Origin: Candidatus Levyibacteriota bacterium
Lineage (GTDB): Bacteria > Patescibacteriota > Microgenomatia > Levybacterales > UBA12049
Direction of reading: 5' to 3'
Length of the DNA stretch: 30,197 nt
Assembly: GCA_016182225.1 (NCBI GenBank)
Contig: JACOXV010000018.1
Span: 1 to 30,197, forward strand
Each line of letters begins with the position of its first letter. Position 1 is the stretch's first letter. Both the position numbers and the translations under genes were made by a program. The notes beneath the pieces are model-generated. The model ran no database searches. It was not told the origin of the DNA and saw nothing but the letters and a program-made list of their open reading frames with translations. Positions 1 to 7,555 of this stretch are shown piece by piece.

Positions 1-251
1 AGCGACAAAAGGTAGAATAGTAGTAGTTACACAATAGTTCCGTATTTCACAGCTAATCTTTCTTCGTATATTTTCAAAATACTTATCCACATTATCCTAT
101 TGGTAGGATTAAGCGAATCTGCGGGTGTGAAAAGTGTCGCAAAATGTTGTGAAAACAGTGCCTCGAGGCTAAAAATTACCGAATTATGTCCTATAATAAA
201 ATTACGTTACAATATATCAAACCACATCACCTTCAATATTATCAAACTATA
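1..251. other. Left-end region without a convincing gene
   Basis: I see no credible coding frame here. The only open frame is on the plus strand from about position 100, has no family resemblance, and runs into the oppositely oriented gene at 252. The stretch holds one perfect DnaA-box match (TTATCCACA, 83-91), followed at once by a short inverted repeat, ATCCTA-TTGG-TAGGAT (94-109). One box without a cluster, an AT-rich unwinding region or dnaA/dnaN neighbours is not enough to call an origin. Confidence 0.5.
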
Positions 252-899
252 TCATCCGAGGCAAAACCTCTCCTCTACCCTAACCCCTGACACTAAATTT
301 TCTTGCCTCACTTTAAGATAAAAATGTCTACATTTTGCTTCAAAATCTCTCGCGTTTAGTTCTGAGGGAGAATTATTCCATTGACTATATGCTGCTTCCC
401 CTTCTAAACCTAGCAACTGGCAGTCTCTCTTTACAGAATCTGGATCATCCATGAGTTGCCTTAAATGTCTAGATTCATGTGCCATAAGAGCTCGAGGAGG
501 AATATAGTTAGAGGGCAACCTGGCTTCCTCTCCCCTATATGCTGTTATTATATCATCCATATAATCAGGTGCTATTCTTATTAGACCATATCCGTCCTTG
601 CGCAAGCTTGCAGTTGCCAATATTGTTGCTTCTCCGCGCCGGTTTGGGTCTTCCTGCTCCCAAGGATAAAGAAGTTCAACATAGGGAATTTTCACCTCAA
701 GCATTTTGCTTGCATCAAGTAATCCTTCTGTTAATTCAATTATTAGAGCATCTACGGCTATATCTTCTGTTCCATTTCTCCTTCTAACTCGATCAAGCTG
801 TAAACCAATATCTATAGTCATCGACATCTCGTGGAATCTTTCCCTACTCCACCCCATCATCCTAGTAGAAAAATCTCTAATTTCTGTTTCGCTAATCAT
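252..899 (-). CDS. Small putative HExxH zinc metallopeptidase-like protein
   Basis: This 215-residue protein has no signal peptide or membrane segment. Near residues 140-145 it contains ALMAHESRHLRQL, that is His-Glu-x-x-His, the zinc-binding and catalytic helix of gluzincin-type metallopeptidases. About 35-40 residues later comes SPSELNARDFEAK, a Pro-x-Glu-x-x-Ala-x-x-Phe pattern seen in minimal HExxH proteins, where the Glu is the third zinc ligand. The fold and activity are inferred from this motif pair only; I recognise no named family. It begins at an ATG with no clear Shine-Dalgarno. Its upstream gap of 48 bp carries a weak promoter-like sequence. It follows the membrane protein at 948-1811 on the same strand. 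A soluble protein of another function with a chance HExxH is possible. Confidence 0.55.
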   Translation of the reverse strand: MISETEIRDFSTRMMGWSRERFHEMSMTIDIGLQLDRVRRRNGTEDIAVDALIIELTEGLLDASKMLEVKIPYVELLYPWEQEDPNRRGEATILATASLRKDGYGLIRIAPDYMDDIITAYRGEEARLPSNYIPPRALMAHESRHLRQLMDDPDSVKRDCQLLGLEGEAAYSQWNNSPSELNARDFEAKCRHFYLKVRQENLVSGVRVEERFCLG

Positions 900-910
900 A
901 AAAGTGAGAT

Positions 911-937
911 TTTATAACACACTATTGAAAATTACAA
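911..937 (-). promoter_or_regulatory. Weak candidate promoter for the HExxH protein
   Basis: On the minus strand, TTGTAA (932-937) and TATAAA (911-916) lie 15 bp apart, just upstream of the ATG at 899. The spacing is short for a sigma70-type promoter, so this is tentative. If used, transcription would start only a few bases before the ATG. Confidence 0.25.
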
Positions 938-947
938 TTGGTAATCT

Positions 948-1811
948 TTATGTCCAGGAAGTAAATGCAACTAAAACAGTGAAAACAACTACTGCAACCC
1001 AAATGTATTCCCATAAAACTCCCTTAAACAACCTTTTCTCAAACCATACGTGAGAAAGCCCAACGATTATATAGAAAAACCCTGCTAAAAATAAGGCTAT
1101 CATTGTTGGATTTGATGGCCAAAACCAAAGAAGGAGCGTAATCTCTGAGAGACAAAGCGTAAGCAATAATCCCCAAACAAAATCTTCTTTTATTCCCCTA
1201 TCCAGAGTATACGTCCATATCGACTGAAGTATAAGAGGTAAAGAAAATATCGCTAAAAAGAGAATTGTGAGTATTACATTTAAATGGAGGGTAAAAATTA
1301 CATTGGTTAAAAAAAAGAAGGATATTAGAGTTATCACAAAAGATACTGTTCGCGCGCTCGAAAGCAGAGCTATAGTTCTTATTGAAGACACAACGAAGAT
1401 ATTTTGGCTTAAAAATAGCGAGTAAATTCCAACCGCATAAAGTGAGGTCATGAAAATTCTTGCGAGAAATCTCGCAGGTACCAAAAGATAAAAAAGACCG
1501 AATGAAATTGTAAATAAAAATGGGAGTATAAATATTTGAAGAGAAAAATTATCTCTTAAATCGTTTCTTAACGCCCATAACAGAAAAAGATCTGCGAGTA
1601 CTGACAAGAATAAGACGATGTAAATTGCCTGCTTACCCAATAACAACTCTGATATAAAAAGTAAGATTGATAAAGACATTACTCCGACTGCAAACTTTTG
1701 TCTTTTTGTTATATTTATCTTTTTTTTCTTTTTTCCAAAAATACTGCTAATATTCTCAATCAATGTATAAGAGAAACTATTCAATATTTGAGTAAACTTT
1801 TTGAACATCAT
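948..1811 (-). CDS. Polytopic inner-membrane protein of unknown function
   Basis: The protein has 287 residues with about nine hydrophobic segments. It starts with a short amphipathic N-terminus and a basic stretch (GKKKKKINITKRQK) that should stay in the cytoplasm by the positive-inside rule. No catalytic motif, nucleotide-binding site or transporter signature is visible, and I do not recognise a named family. It begins inside the 3' end of yebC (35-bp overlap), so the two are very likely co-transcribed and translationally coupled. Two ATG codons stand in tandem at the start and either may be used. Confidence 0.7.
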   Translation of the reverse strand: MMFKKFTQILNSFSYTLIENISSIFGKKKKKINITKRQKFAVGVMSLSILLFISELLLGKQAIYIVLFLSVLADLFLLWALRNDLRDNFSLQIFILPFLFTISFGLFYLLVPARFLARIFMTSLYAVGIYSLFLSQNIFVVSSIRTIALLSSARTVSFVITLISFFFLTNVIFTLHLNVILTILFLAIFSLPLILQSIWTYTLDRGIKEDFVWGLLLTLCLSEITLLLWFWPSNPTMIALFLAGFFYIIVGLSHVWFEKRLFKGVLWEYIWVAVVVFTVLVAFTSWT

Positions 1812-2496
1812 CCATTTCCTCCAATGCGGAAAGAAAATTTACAATTTTTTCTTCTTGGTCAACTGATAGAACAACTTTTGAAATAGGCTTTCTACTTATT
1901 TCCGAAGAAACTATCAAAAACCCTTGACTCTCTAAGCCTTTTTTAATACCATCTAGCAACGAGGTTTCTGTGTATATGACTGCTTCGTCCCCTGCATCTT
2001 CCACATCAGATGCTCCCAAATCAGCTGCCGATAGAAAAATTTCATCAATAGATTTACCATTCTTATGAATAACAATTTCTCCGGTCTGCTTAAATTGATA
2101 ACTTACAGCCCCAGGCTGGGCAAAATTAGCGCCGCTTTTATTGAAAAGGCTTTTAACTTCTGACGTTGTTCTATTAGTATTATCGGTAACTGCCTCTACT
2201 ATCACACTAACTCCTCCGGGAGCGAATCCTTCGTATATTACCTCCTGGAGCTCTCCTTCTCCTTTGTTGCTGGCACGTTGTATTGCCCTTTCTATATTGT
2301 CTTTAGGCATATTTGCTGATCTTGCCATTTCAACAGCGAGACGAAGTCTTGGGTTTTGATCCGGATCCCCCACTCCTCCACCCTGCTTAACGGCGATCGT
2401 TATCGCATTTGAAATTTTGGTGAATGTTGCGCCTCTTTTTATATCTGCAGCACCTTTTTGTCTCTTAATTGTTGACCATTTTGAATGTCCACTCAT
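1777..2496 (-). CDS. yebC: YebC/PmpR (TACO1) family protein
   Basis: A full-length member (239 residues). The N-terminus MSGHSKWSTIKRQKGAAD is the family hallmark and is followed by RLRLAVEMARSANMPKDNI and the YEGFAPGGVSVIVEAVTDN block. Family knowledge: YebC proteins were first described as transcriptional regulators (PmpR), and more recent work shows that members act at the ribosome to relieve stalling, including at proline runs, like mitochondrial TACO1. EF-P, the classic polyproline factor, is also in this window (6998-7555). The gene starts at the ATG at 2496. Its predicted -10 box lies only 8 bp upstream, so the transcript may be leaderless. Its 3' end overlaps the membrane protein gene downstream. 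Confidence 0.95.
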   Translation of the reverse strand: MSGHSKWSTIKRQKGAADIKRGATFTKISNAITIAVKQGGGVGDPDQNPRLRLAVEMARSANMPKDNIERAIQRASNKGEGELQEVIYEGFAPGGVSVIVEAVTDNTNRTTSEVKSLFNKSGANFAQPGAVSYQFKQTGEIVIHKNGKSIDEIFLSAADLGASDVEDAGDEAVIYTETSLLDGIKKGLESQGFLIVSSEISRKPISKVVLSVDQEEKIVNFLSALEEMDDVQKVYSNIE

Positions 2497-2504
2497 AGCT
2501 TTAT

Positions 2505-2534
2505 ATTCTACACAATCTAGCTTGACTTTTGCAA
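2505..2534 (-). promoter_or_regulatory. Promoter of yebC (possibly leaderless)
   Basis: On the minus strand, TTGCAA (2529-2534), an 18-bp spacer and TAGAAT (2505-2510). The -10 box ends 8 bp before the yebC ATG, which puts the likely transcription start within one or two bases of the start codon. It overlaps the opposing promoter at 2522-2550. Confidence 0.55.
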
Positions 2535-2550
2535 TAAAGCGTAGTAAAAT
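2522..2550 (+). promoter_or_regulatory. Promoter of the TPR protein gene
   Basis: TTGACT (2522-2527), an exact 17-bp spacer and TAAAAT (2545-2550). The predicted start is near 2557, leaving a leader of about 23 nt to the ATG at 2580, with no Shine-Dalgarno visible. Its -35 box lies inside the yebC promoter, so the two divergent promoters should compete or be co-regulated. Confidence 0.65.
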
Positions 2551-2579
2551 TTTTTCTCAGATTTCACTTAAATTCCTCG

Positions 2580-3281
2580 ATGTCACTTTTAAAAAACCAA
2601 GCAATTCAAACCGCCCTCACCGGAGACTGGAATACCGCAATAGAATTAAATCAATCTCTACTGAAAGAAGACCCAAACGACACTGAAGCGCTTAATAGAA
2701 TGGCTCTTGCATATACGGTTCTTGGTAAAATAAATGACGCAAAAAAAACATATCAAAGGGTCTTAGAGATAGATCCGCTCAATCCGATTGCGCTTCGAAA
2801 CATTAAAAGACTCAAAGATGATGGCTCCGCAAAAGATGGACCCCAGGAAGTTCTAGTTAAAAATATCTTTATTGAAGAAACTGGAAAAACTAAAGTTATT
2901 GACCTTATTAACATAGCTCAAGCTGAAATTATCTCAAAATTAAGAACAGGACAATCTATAGACCTCTCAATTAAAAGACTTAAAATATTTGTTCTTGGAA
3001 ACAGTAGCCAGTATATAGGAGTGTTGCCCGATGACATTGCAAGAAGACTTATAAAATTCATGAAAGGGGGGAATAAGTACGAAGCTTACGTTAAATCCGC
3101 AGATCCAAACAAGGTAACGATTTTTATTAGAGAGCTCAAGCGATCGGCAAGATTTAAAGACCAGCCTTCTTTTCTATTTCTTTCTGAAAAAGGACTTTCG
3201 TTTAAGAAAAGCGGCAAAAGAAAAGTCATAATAACAGAAGAGCCTCAAGACGAAGAAGAACCGGAAGAAAGTTCTGAGTGA
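2580..3281 (+). CDS. Tetratricopeptide-repeat protein
   Basis: The protein has 233 residues and no signal peptide. Residues about 3-70 form two TPR units with the usual Leu/Ala/Tyr/Pro spacing (NRMALAYTVLGKINDAKK, then RVLEIDPLNPIALRNI), a protein-protein interaction fold. The C-terminal 140 residues are mixed charged/hydrophobic with no recognised domain and end in an acidic tail (EEPQDEEEPEESSE). It is the only rightward gene in this part, transcribed from its own promoter. Its last 37 bp overlap the convergent small membrane protein gene. The TGA stop is used as a normal terminator. The partner is unknown. Confidence 0.75.
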   Translation: MSLLKNQAIQTALTGDWNTAIELNQSLLKEDPNDTEALNRMALAYTVLGKINDAKKTYQRVLEIDPLNPIALRNIKRLKDDGSAKDGPQEVLVKNIFIEETGKTKVIDLINIAQAEIISKLRTGQSIDLSIKRLKIFVLGNSSQYIGVLPDDIARRLIKFMKGGNKYEAYVKSADPNKVTIFIRELKRSARFKDQPSFLFLSEKGLSFKKSGKRKVIITEEPQDEEEPEESSE

Positions 3282-3421
3282 CCACTTTTAAATATTATCT
3301 TTCCTTTTAAAAGTTCTTTTTTTGTTTTCTCTATTTCCCTTTTATCCCCTAATTTTTTTAACGAAAAAAACGCCATTAACACAGAAATTATAATTAGTAG
3401 AATAATAATCCAAAAAAACAT
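3245..3421 (-). CDS. Small single-span membrane protein
   Basis: A 58-residue protein starting at the ATG at 3421, one base after the stop codon of the LytR_C-domain gene. An in-frame TTG at 3442 is the alternative start. The N-terminal 20 residues are strongly hydrophobic (FFWIIILLIIISVLMAFF), followed by a Lys-rich stretch and a Ser-rich tail. It looks like a single-pass protein with a cytoplasmic C-terminus. Close coupling to the upstream gene supports reality; the 37-bp convergent overlap with the TPR gene and the lack of homology signals lower confidence. Confidence 0.5.
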   Translation of the reverse strand: MFFWIIILLIIISVLMAFFSLKKLGDKREIEKTKKELLKGKIIFKSGHSELSSGSSSS

Positions 3422-3422
3422 A

Positions 3423-4208
3423 TTAAAATTTTCCAGAATCAATCAAATCTTCTCCAATAGTTATTACGATATCAGATATACCCTTTTCTAGATTCTTCCT
3501 TTTTTCTATATCAAAATACTTTGATATTTTTTTTACTGTATAACCATCTTCTCCAAAATATGAAACAGATGAGTGTTTTTCGTTTTTTTCTGAATTTTTA
3601 AGTAAAACCACATTGCCTCCCATATTGGTAATAAGTCTTCCCATTCTGGTTGCTATCCCCTGCTCTCCAGTAGAATTAACGATTTCTATGCTTACCTTTT
3701 CTTCTTCAATTCGTGGATCTCTGAAAAAATTTTTAATAGTTGAGTCTATTGTTTTTCCATCCCAATCTATATTTATTGTTGTTTTTTTAAGATTTGAAGG
3801 GGCCAACATACTAAGTCTTACTAAATCAATAATCGTTAAATCCGTATCTGTCCTACCGTAGGAAAATAGAACTTTAAGAATAATGTCCTTTGGATTATTG
3901 CCAAGATAATCTTCGCTTTTTATATATGAACTAATCGGAACTGCAAGTTCTTCAGAAAGATTATCTTTATTAATCTCATTGGGCAGTATTCTTACAAATG
4001 CTGCTGTAGAATCATAAGGAGAAATATGTATCACGGATACTCCGTCTTTCTGATCTACGGAAAAGGCATAGGCATTTTTACCATCAAAATTTGACCGTCT
4101 TATTACATCTATTCCCTTAAAAATTAAGGAAATTAATATTAAAAAAATAAGGGCAGAAAGAAAAAGTATTCCCGCCCTAAGAGAACTTTTCTTTTTCTTA
4201 GAACGCAT
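3423..4208 (-). CDS. Membrane-anchored protein with LytR_C-type C-terminal domain
   Basis: The protein has 261 residues: a basic N-terminus (MRSKKKKSSLRAG), one transmembrane helix (about 12-32), then an extracytoplasmic region. Residues about 171-258 (IEIVNSTGEQGIATRMGRLI, then a G-x-D/Y pattern and DIVITIGEDL) match the LytR C-terminal domain often fused to LytR-CpsA-Psr enzymes. The middle region is shorter than a full LCP catalytic domain and I do not see its conserved Arg/Asp set, so ligase activity is doubtful. It lies 7 bp downstream of the 45-residue microprotein and 1 bp upstream of a small membrane protein, forming an envelope-related trio. Confidence 0.6.
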   Translation of the reverse strand: MRSKKKKSSLRAGILFLSALIFLILISLIFKGIDVIRRSNFDGKNAYAFSVDQKDGVSVIHISPYDSTAAFVRILPNEINKDNLSEELAVPISSYIKSEDYLGNNPKDIILKVLFSYGRTDTDLTIIDLVRLSMLAPSNLKKTTINIDWDGKTIDSTIKNFFRDPRIEEEKVSIEIVNSTGEQGIATRMGRLITNMGGNVVLLKNSEKNEKHSSVSYFGEDGYTVKKISKYFDIEKRKNLEKGISDIVITIGEDLIDSGKF

Positions 4209-4215
4209 ATTTTTA

Positions 4216-4353
4216 TTAATAATCCTTTTTCTTTTTAGTTATGATTTCTGGCATGACAAGGACAGAAGGATTGCTTGAAGGGTCAATGCCCTTTCCTGAA
4301 TCTTTTTTAGGTTTCTTCTTTTCTCCTTTATAAAATCCGCCGTATCCCGGCAT
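4216..4353 (-). CDS. 45-residue lysine-rich microprotein
   Basis: Found by reading the gap between the LytR_C gene and the pseudouridine synthase. The ATG at 4353 opens a 45-codon frame ending in TAA. The product begins MPGYGGFYKGEKKKPKK, has a Ser/Gly/Pro middle (DSGKGIDPSSNPSVLVMPE) and ends IITKKKKDY. It is very basic at both ends, with no hydrophobic helix. The decisive evidence is a complete Shine-Dalgarno, AGGAGGTGA (4361-4369), unusual for this genome block, 10 bp from the ATG when measured from AGGAGG. The product is probably abundant and could bind nucleic acid or the ribosome, but that is inference. No known family is recognised. Confidence 0.7.
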   Translation of the reverse strand: MPGYGGFYKGEKKKPKKDSGKGIDPSSNPSVLVMPEIITKKKKDY

Positions 4354-4360
4354 ACTAAAA

Positions 4361-4369
4361 TCACCTCCT
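4361..4369 (-). promoter_or_regulatory. Strong Shine-Dalgarno of the 45-residue microprotein
   Basis: The minus strand reads AGGAGGTGA, a nine-base match to the anti-Shine-Dalgarno of 16S rRNA. Most neighbouring genes have no recognisable site. It fixes the start of the gene at 4353. Confidence 0.8.
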
Positions 4370-4382
4370 ACTTAATATAATA

Positions 4383-5090
4383 CTAAATTTCATGAATAAT
4401 CTCTTCTAATTCCACAGGCAGCCGGCTTTCGAAAGTTATTCTTTTTTTTGAAACCGGATGAACAAACGATATCTTCTCCGCATGCAAAAAAAGCCTATTA
4501 ACTTTATCACGATCAGATCTGGAAACTTTTCTTCCGCCATACAATATATCCCCAAATATAGGATGGCCGATATATTTCATATGTACTCTTATTTGATGCG
4601 TCCTGCCTGTTTTAGGAAAAACCCTAAGAAAGGAAAACTTTTCCCCCCATAACGATAAATTTTTGATAGTTTCGTAATTGCTTTGAGCTTCTCTTCCCCC
4701 CGCTAATACCCCGAACCTTTTTCGATTCCAAGGAAGTCTTCCAACCGGGGCATTGATTACCCCATCCTTAGGTTTTACTTCTCCATGAACCAAGCAAACA
4801 TAAGACTTTTCAACCGCTCTTTCTTTAAATTGACGCTGAATTCCATAAAATGCCTCTTTATTCTTTGCTACCAAAATAACGCCTGACGTGTCCTTGTCGA
4901 GTCTATGCACTATTCCTCCCCTATTTACGAATTCCTCATCATCATTCTTAGAAAAAGAAGTTTTTTCTGAAACAAAATCCTGCAGAGTGGTTTCATCAGA
5001 AGCTGTATCCGATCTATTTACAGTTAGACCTGGGGGTTTATCCAGTACAAGAATGTCGTCATCTTCAAAAATTATTTTAGGCTCTGTCAT
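4383..5090 (-). CDS. RluA-family rRNA/tRNA pseudouridine synthase
   Basis: A 235-residue protein isomerising uridine to pseudouridine in structured RNA. The family motif is at residues 60-72, IVHRLDKDTSGVILVAK, where Asp65 is the catalytic aspartate. GRTHQIRVHMKYIGHPIFGD, further on, is the second conserved block. The N-terminus (MTEPKIIFEDDDILVLDKPPG) begins directly with the catalytic domain, so the S4 RNA-binding domain of RluD is absent. This resembles RluA or short RluD-like enzymes. The RNA target cannot be told. It overlaps the Lgt-like gene by 4 bp. Confidence 0.9.
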   Translation of the reverse strand: MTEPKIIFEDDDILVLDKPPGLTVNRSDTASDETTLQDFVSEKTSFSKNDDEEFVNRGGIVHRLDKDTSGVILVAKNKEAFYGIQRQFKERAVEKSYVCLVHGEVKPKDGVINAPVGRLPWNRKRFGVLAGGREAQSNYETIKNLSLWGEKFSFLRVFPKTGRTHQIRVHMKYIGHPIFGDILYGGRKVSRSDRDKVNRLFLHAEKISFVHPVSKKRITFESRLPVELEEIIHEI

Positions 5091-5770
5091 TTTTTAAGAA
5101 TTCGTGGAAATATTTCCTGACGTAAAAGAAAAAGAAGAGAAACAACAAAAGAACACAAAAGTATCAAGCTCTCGGGAAGTATTAAAAATGAAAGCTTAGA
5201 CATCGCAACTCCCCTACCAAGCAGTAAAATAAAAGAAAAAACGATTAAAAAACTTAATCCCAGCGTTCCTTCTTTTATTTTTAGATTCTTCCCGCTCTGG
5301 ATCAAAAATAAAACTACGATAGAAAATATTCCAAAAAGCGCTACTTCCAAAATTTCTTGCTTATTGAAAGATTGCGTAAGAATAAAATAACCTAGATATC
5401 CAAAGGGGATTGCACAAAGTGTCGAAACAGAAAAAAAATCTAAAATTCTCCCTACAGGCATTTTTTTTCTATAGGTGTAAATAGCAAGAAAAATAAACCC
5501 TCCTAAAATACCACCTGCTAGAGATAAACCGGGAAAATATGGAAAAAGTATAAAAGCCAATGGGTTGATAAAAAGAGATGATGGATTTAACAAAACAAAA
5601 ATAAACCTTGCAGAAAATAGAGCAACTATACCACTTATAAGAGCGAGATTAAAAATCTTCTCAAGCGATATCTCTTTTTTAAGAAAAATGAAATCATCTC
5701 TCGAAAGAAGAAAAAGAGAAAAAAGAAAAACAAAAAAACAAAAGAATAAAGATAATACTATAAATTCCAT
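5087..5770 (-). CDS. Lgt-like membrane protein lacking the catalytic signature
   Basis: The protein has 227 residues and about seven transmembrane segments. The layout SGIVALFSARFIFVLLN, then PGLSLAGGILGGFIF and GRILDFFSVSTLCAIPFGYL, resembles prolipoprotein diacylglyceryl transferase, which lipidates the lipobox cysteine. Family knowledge: Lgt carries a G-R-x-G-N-F-x-N-x-E-like signature and a conserved His region before it. Here the corresponding stretch reads PFGYLGYFILTQ and the His is replaced (SLAGG). The protein is also shorter than a typical Lgt of about 260-290 residues. It is therefore a diverged or non-catalytic relative, unless this lineage uses another active-site set. It overlaps both neighbours by a few bases. 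Confidence 0.55.
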   Translation of the reverse strand: MEFIVLSLFFCFFVFLFSLFLLSRDDFIFLKKEISLEKIFNLALISGIVALFSARFIFVLLNPSSLFINPLAFILFPYFPGLSLAGGILGGFIFLAIYTYRKKMPVGRILDFFSVSTLCAIPFGYLGYFILTQSFNKQEILEVALFGIFSIVVLFLIQSGKNLKIKEGTLGLSFLIVFSFILLLGRGVAMSKLSFLILPESLILLCSFVVSLLFLLRQEIFPRILKK

Positions 5771-6996
5771 AAATTTGGTACAAATCTAGATGCAACAATT
5801 GCGATCAGTAAAACTCCAATAGCAGTAAGCACAACTGTTATCCCAAATAGATCAGAAAGTGTTCCAACTGCCAAAACCGGAATAATAGAAATTGCCCCAA
5901 CAAAGGTATTCATTGCTCCATAGATTTTACCTCTTTGCTCGTCAGTTGTCTCTTCCTGAATTACTGTATTTGAAGGTACAAAAACCAATGATAAAGAAAA
6001 ACCCAACATAAACGCAAGGCATACCAAAACTCCAAGCATACTAAAAGATAATAGATTAGGTATTTGTATCGAAGCTAGGAGTGGCCCATGCGGGAAAATA
6101 ACAAATATTAATCCAATTATAAAAAGTCCGAGTCTTCTTATTGCGCTTTTAGAAAATTTGTGAGGAAAATTGCCTAAAAGAATTGCTCCCACCGCCATTC
6201 CAATAACCGCAGGCGTAACGAAAATTATAGGAAATTCCTCTACTCTAATTTTGAGAACATTTTGAGCATATCCCGGCCCAATTACAGCAACTATCAGTAT
6301 GAGCGTTTGGACTAGAGTTAAAACTATAATAGACCTGTAGACATTTCGCGAGGTTAAAATAATTTTAAGTGCTTCATAAAGCTCAGTTCTGAAGCTTCTT
6401 CTCTCCCTTTCATGCCTATCTTTAAATTTTATTTTTATGAGAAAAGCAAAAAATGCAGAAAATATAAAAAACAAAACTAAAAGCAACAATACCCTTTCTA
6501 TGCCCAGAAATAAAAGCAACGGCCCGGACAGTGCGTATGCTATGATCATAGATCCAAAAATTCCTACACCAAAAAGAGCATTAGCCGAAAGAAGAAGTTC
6601 TCTTTTGACAAGTAAAGGAATTATGGGAGTCTCTGCTGGAATAAAAAATTGAGTTATTAATGAAACTACGAATGAAAGTGAATAAATAATCAAAAGATTG
6701 TCGCTTAAAAAAACAATCGGAATTACAGCGATAGCTCTTAAAACATTAGTCCATACCAAGACACTTCTCTTATTCCACCTATCCACATAAACTCCTGCAA
6801 TTATTCCTAAAAAGAGCGATGGCAGAGTAAAAGAAAGCACAACACCAGAAACTGCTGTATTTGATTTGCTTAGTGAAAATACAACGAGAAGTAAAATAAA
6901 ATTTAGGAGATTCATTGAAACTTGAGAAAAAAACTCGGAAACAAGAAGATAAAAAAACGGTTTTATAGAAAGTACCTGAAGGATGGGATTCCTCAT
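5758..6996 (-). CDS. Major facilitator superfamily transporter
   Basis: About 412 residues from the ATG at 6996, one base after the efp stop; a GTG at 7020 overlapping efp is the alternative. Twelve hydrophobic segments are visible with the central cytoplasmic loop KIKFKDRHERERRSFR. The loop between segments 2 and 3 reads GVYVDRWNKRSV, the MFS loop motif G-x-x-x-D-R-x-x-R in diverged form. The pattern is closest to drug/macrolide- or EntS-type exporters, so efflux is the likely direction, but the substrate cannot be deduced. It sits between efp and the Lgt-like gene in one minus-strand operon. Confidence 0.85.
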   Translation of the reverse strand: MRNPILQVLSIKPFFYLLVSEFFSQVSMNLLNFILLLVVFSLSKSNTAVSGVVLSFTLPSLFLGIIAGVYVDRWNKRSVLVWTNVLRAIAVIPIVFLSDNLLIIYSLSFVVSLITQFFIPAETPIIPLLVKRELLLSANALFGVGIFGSMIIAYALSGPLLLFLGIERVLLLLVLFFIFSAFFAFLIKIKFKDRHERERRSFRTELYEALKIILTSRNVYRSIIVLTLVQTLILIVAVIGPGYAQNVLKIRVEEFPIIFVTPAVIGMAVGAILLGNFPHKFSKSAIRRLGLFIIGLIFVIFPHGPLLASIQIPNLLSFSMLGVLVCLAFMLGFSLSLVFVPSNTVIQEETTDEQRGKIYGAMNTFVGAISIIPVLAVGTLSDLFGITVVLTAIGVLLIAIVASRFVPNLWNL

Positions 6997-6997
6997 T

Positions 6998-7555
6998 TTA
7001 TGCTTTGGCGGTGTATTCACCGGTTCTAGTATCTATTTTAACCATTTCCCCCTCTTTAATAAATAGAGGGACTTTGGTCTTCATCCCATTTTCTAAGACC
7101 GCGTCTTTAAAGATATTCGTCGCTGAGTTTCCCTTCACTCCCGCATCAGTTTCAATTACCTTAAGATCCATTTTGGGTGGCAAATTTAAAGAGAAGGCCG
7201 TCTCGCCTAAAAAACTTACATTAAAACTATATCCTTCTTTAAGATATGAATGATTACTGCCAATTATCTTTAAAGAAACTGCTATTTGCTCAAAAGACGA
7301 TGGATCCATAAAATAGGCAAATTCTTTATCCTTATATAAGAACTGGACGTCTCTTTTAAACACATTTACTTCATTAACTCTTGCTCCATTTATAAAACTT
7401 TTTTCAGTGGTTGAGCCATTTTTGAGATTTTTGACTTTTACCTTTATATTCGCACTTCCCCTCCCCATCTTAATATGTTCATAAGAAAGTACCTGAAATA
7501 AATTTCCACTTTCTTCAAAAATTGTTCCGCTTCTAAGCTCTGTTACTCCTATCAT
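6998..7555 (-). CDS. efp: Translation elongation factor P, arginine-type
   Basis: A 185-residue EF-P with all three domains; the C-terminal signature IDTRTGEYTAKA matches the family end. EF-P enters the ribosomal E site and rescues ribosomes stalled on polyproline. The tip of the loop that reaches the peptidyl-transferase centre reads YEHIKMGRGSANIKVKVKNL, aligning with E. coli FVKPGKGQAFARVKLRRL. The modified residue (Lys34 in E. coli) is Arg32 here. Arg-type EF-Ps in some proteobacteria are rhamnosylated by EarP; no earP is in this window, so the modification state is unknown. The start overlaps the pepA stop (ATGA), suggesting coupled translation. Confidence 0.95.
   Translation of the reverse strand: MIGVTELRSGTIFEESGNLFQVLSYEHIKMGRGSANIKVKVKNLKNGSTTEKSFINGARVNEVNVFKRDVQFLYKDKEFAYFMDPSSFEQIAVSLKIIGSNHSYLKEGYSFNVSFLGETAFSLNLPPKMDLKVIETDAGVKGNSATNIFKDAVLENGMKTKVPLFIKEGEMVKIDTRTGEYTAKA

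Noticed and set aside
83..109. Possible replication origin (perfect DnaA box plus inverted repeat)
   Set aside because: Only a single box; no cluster, no AT-rich unwinding element and no dnaA, dnaN or gidA gene nearby. The 9-mer can occur by chance.
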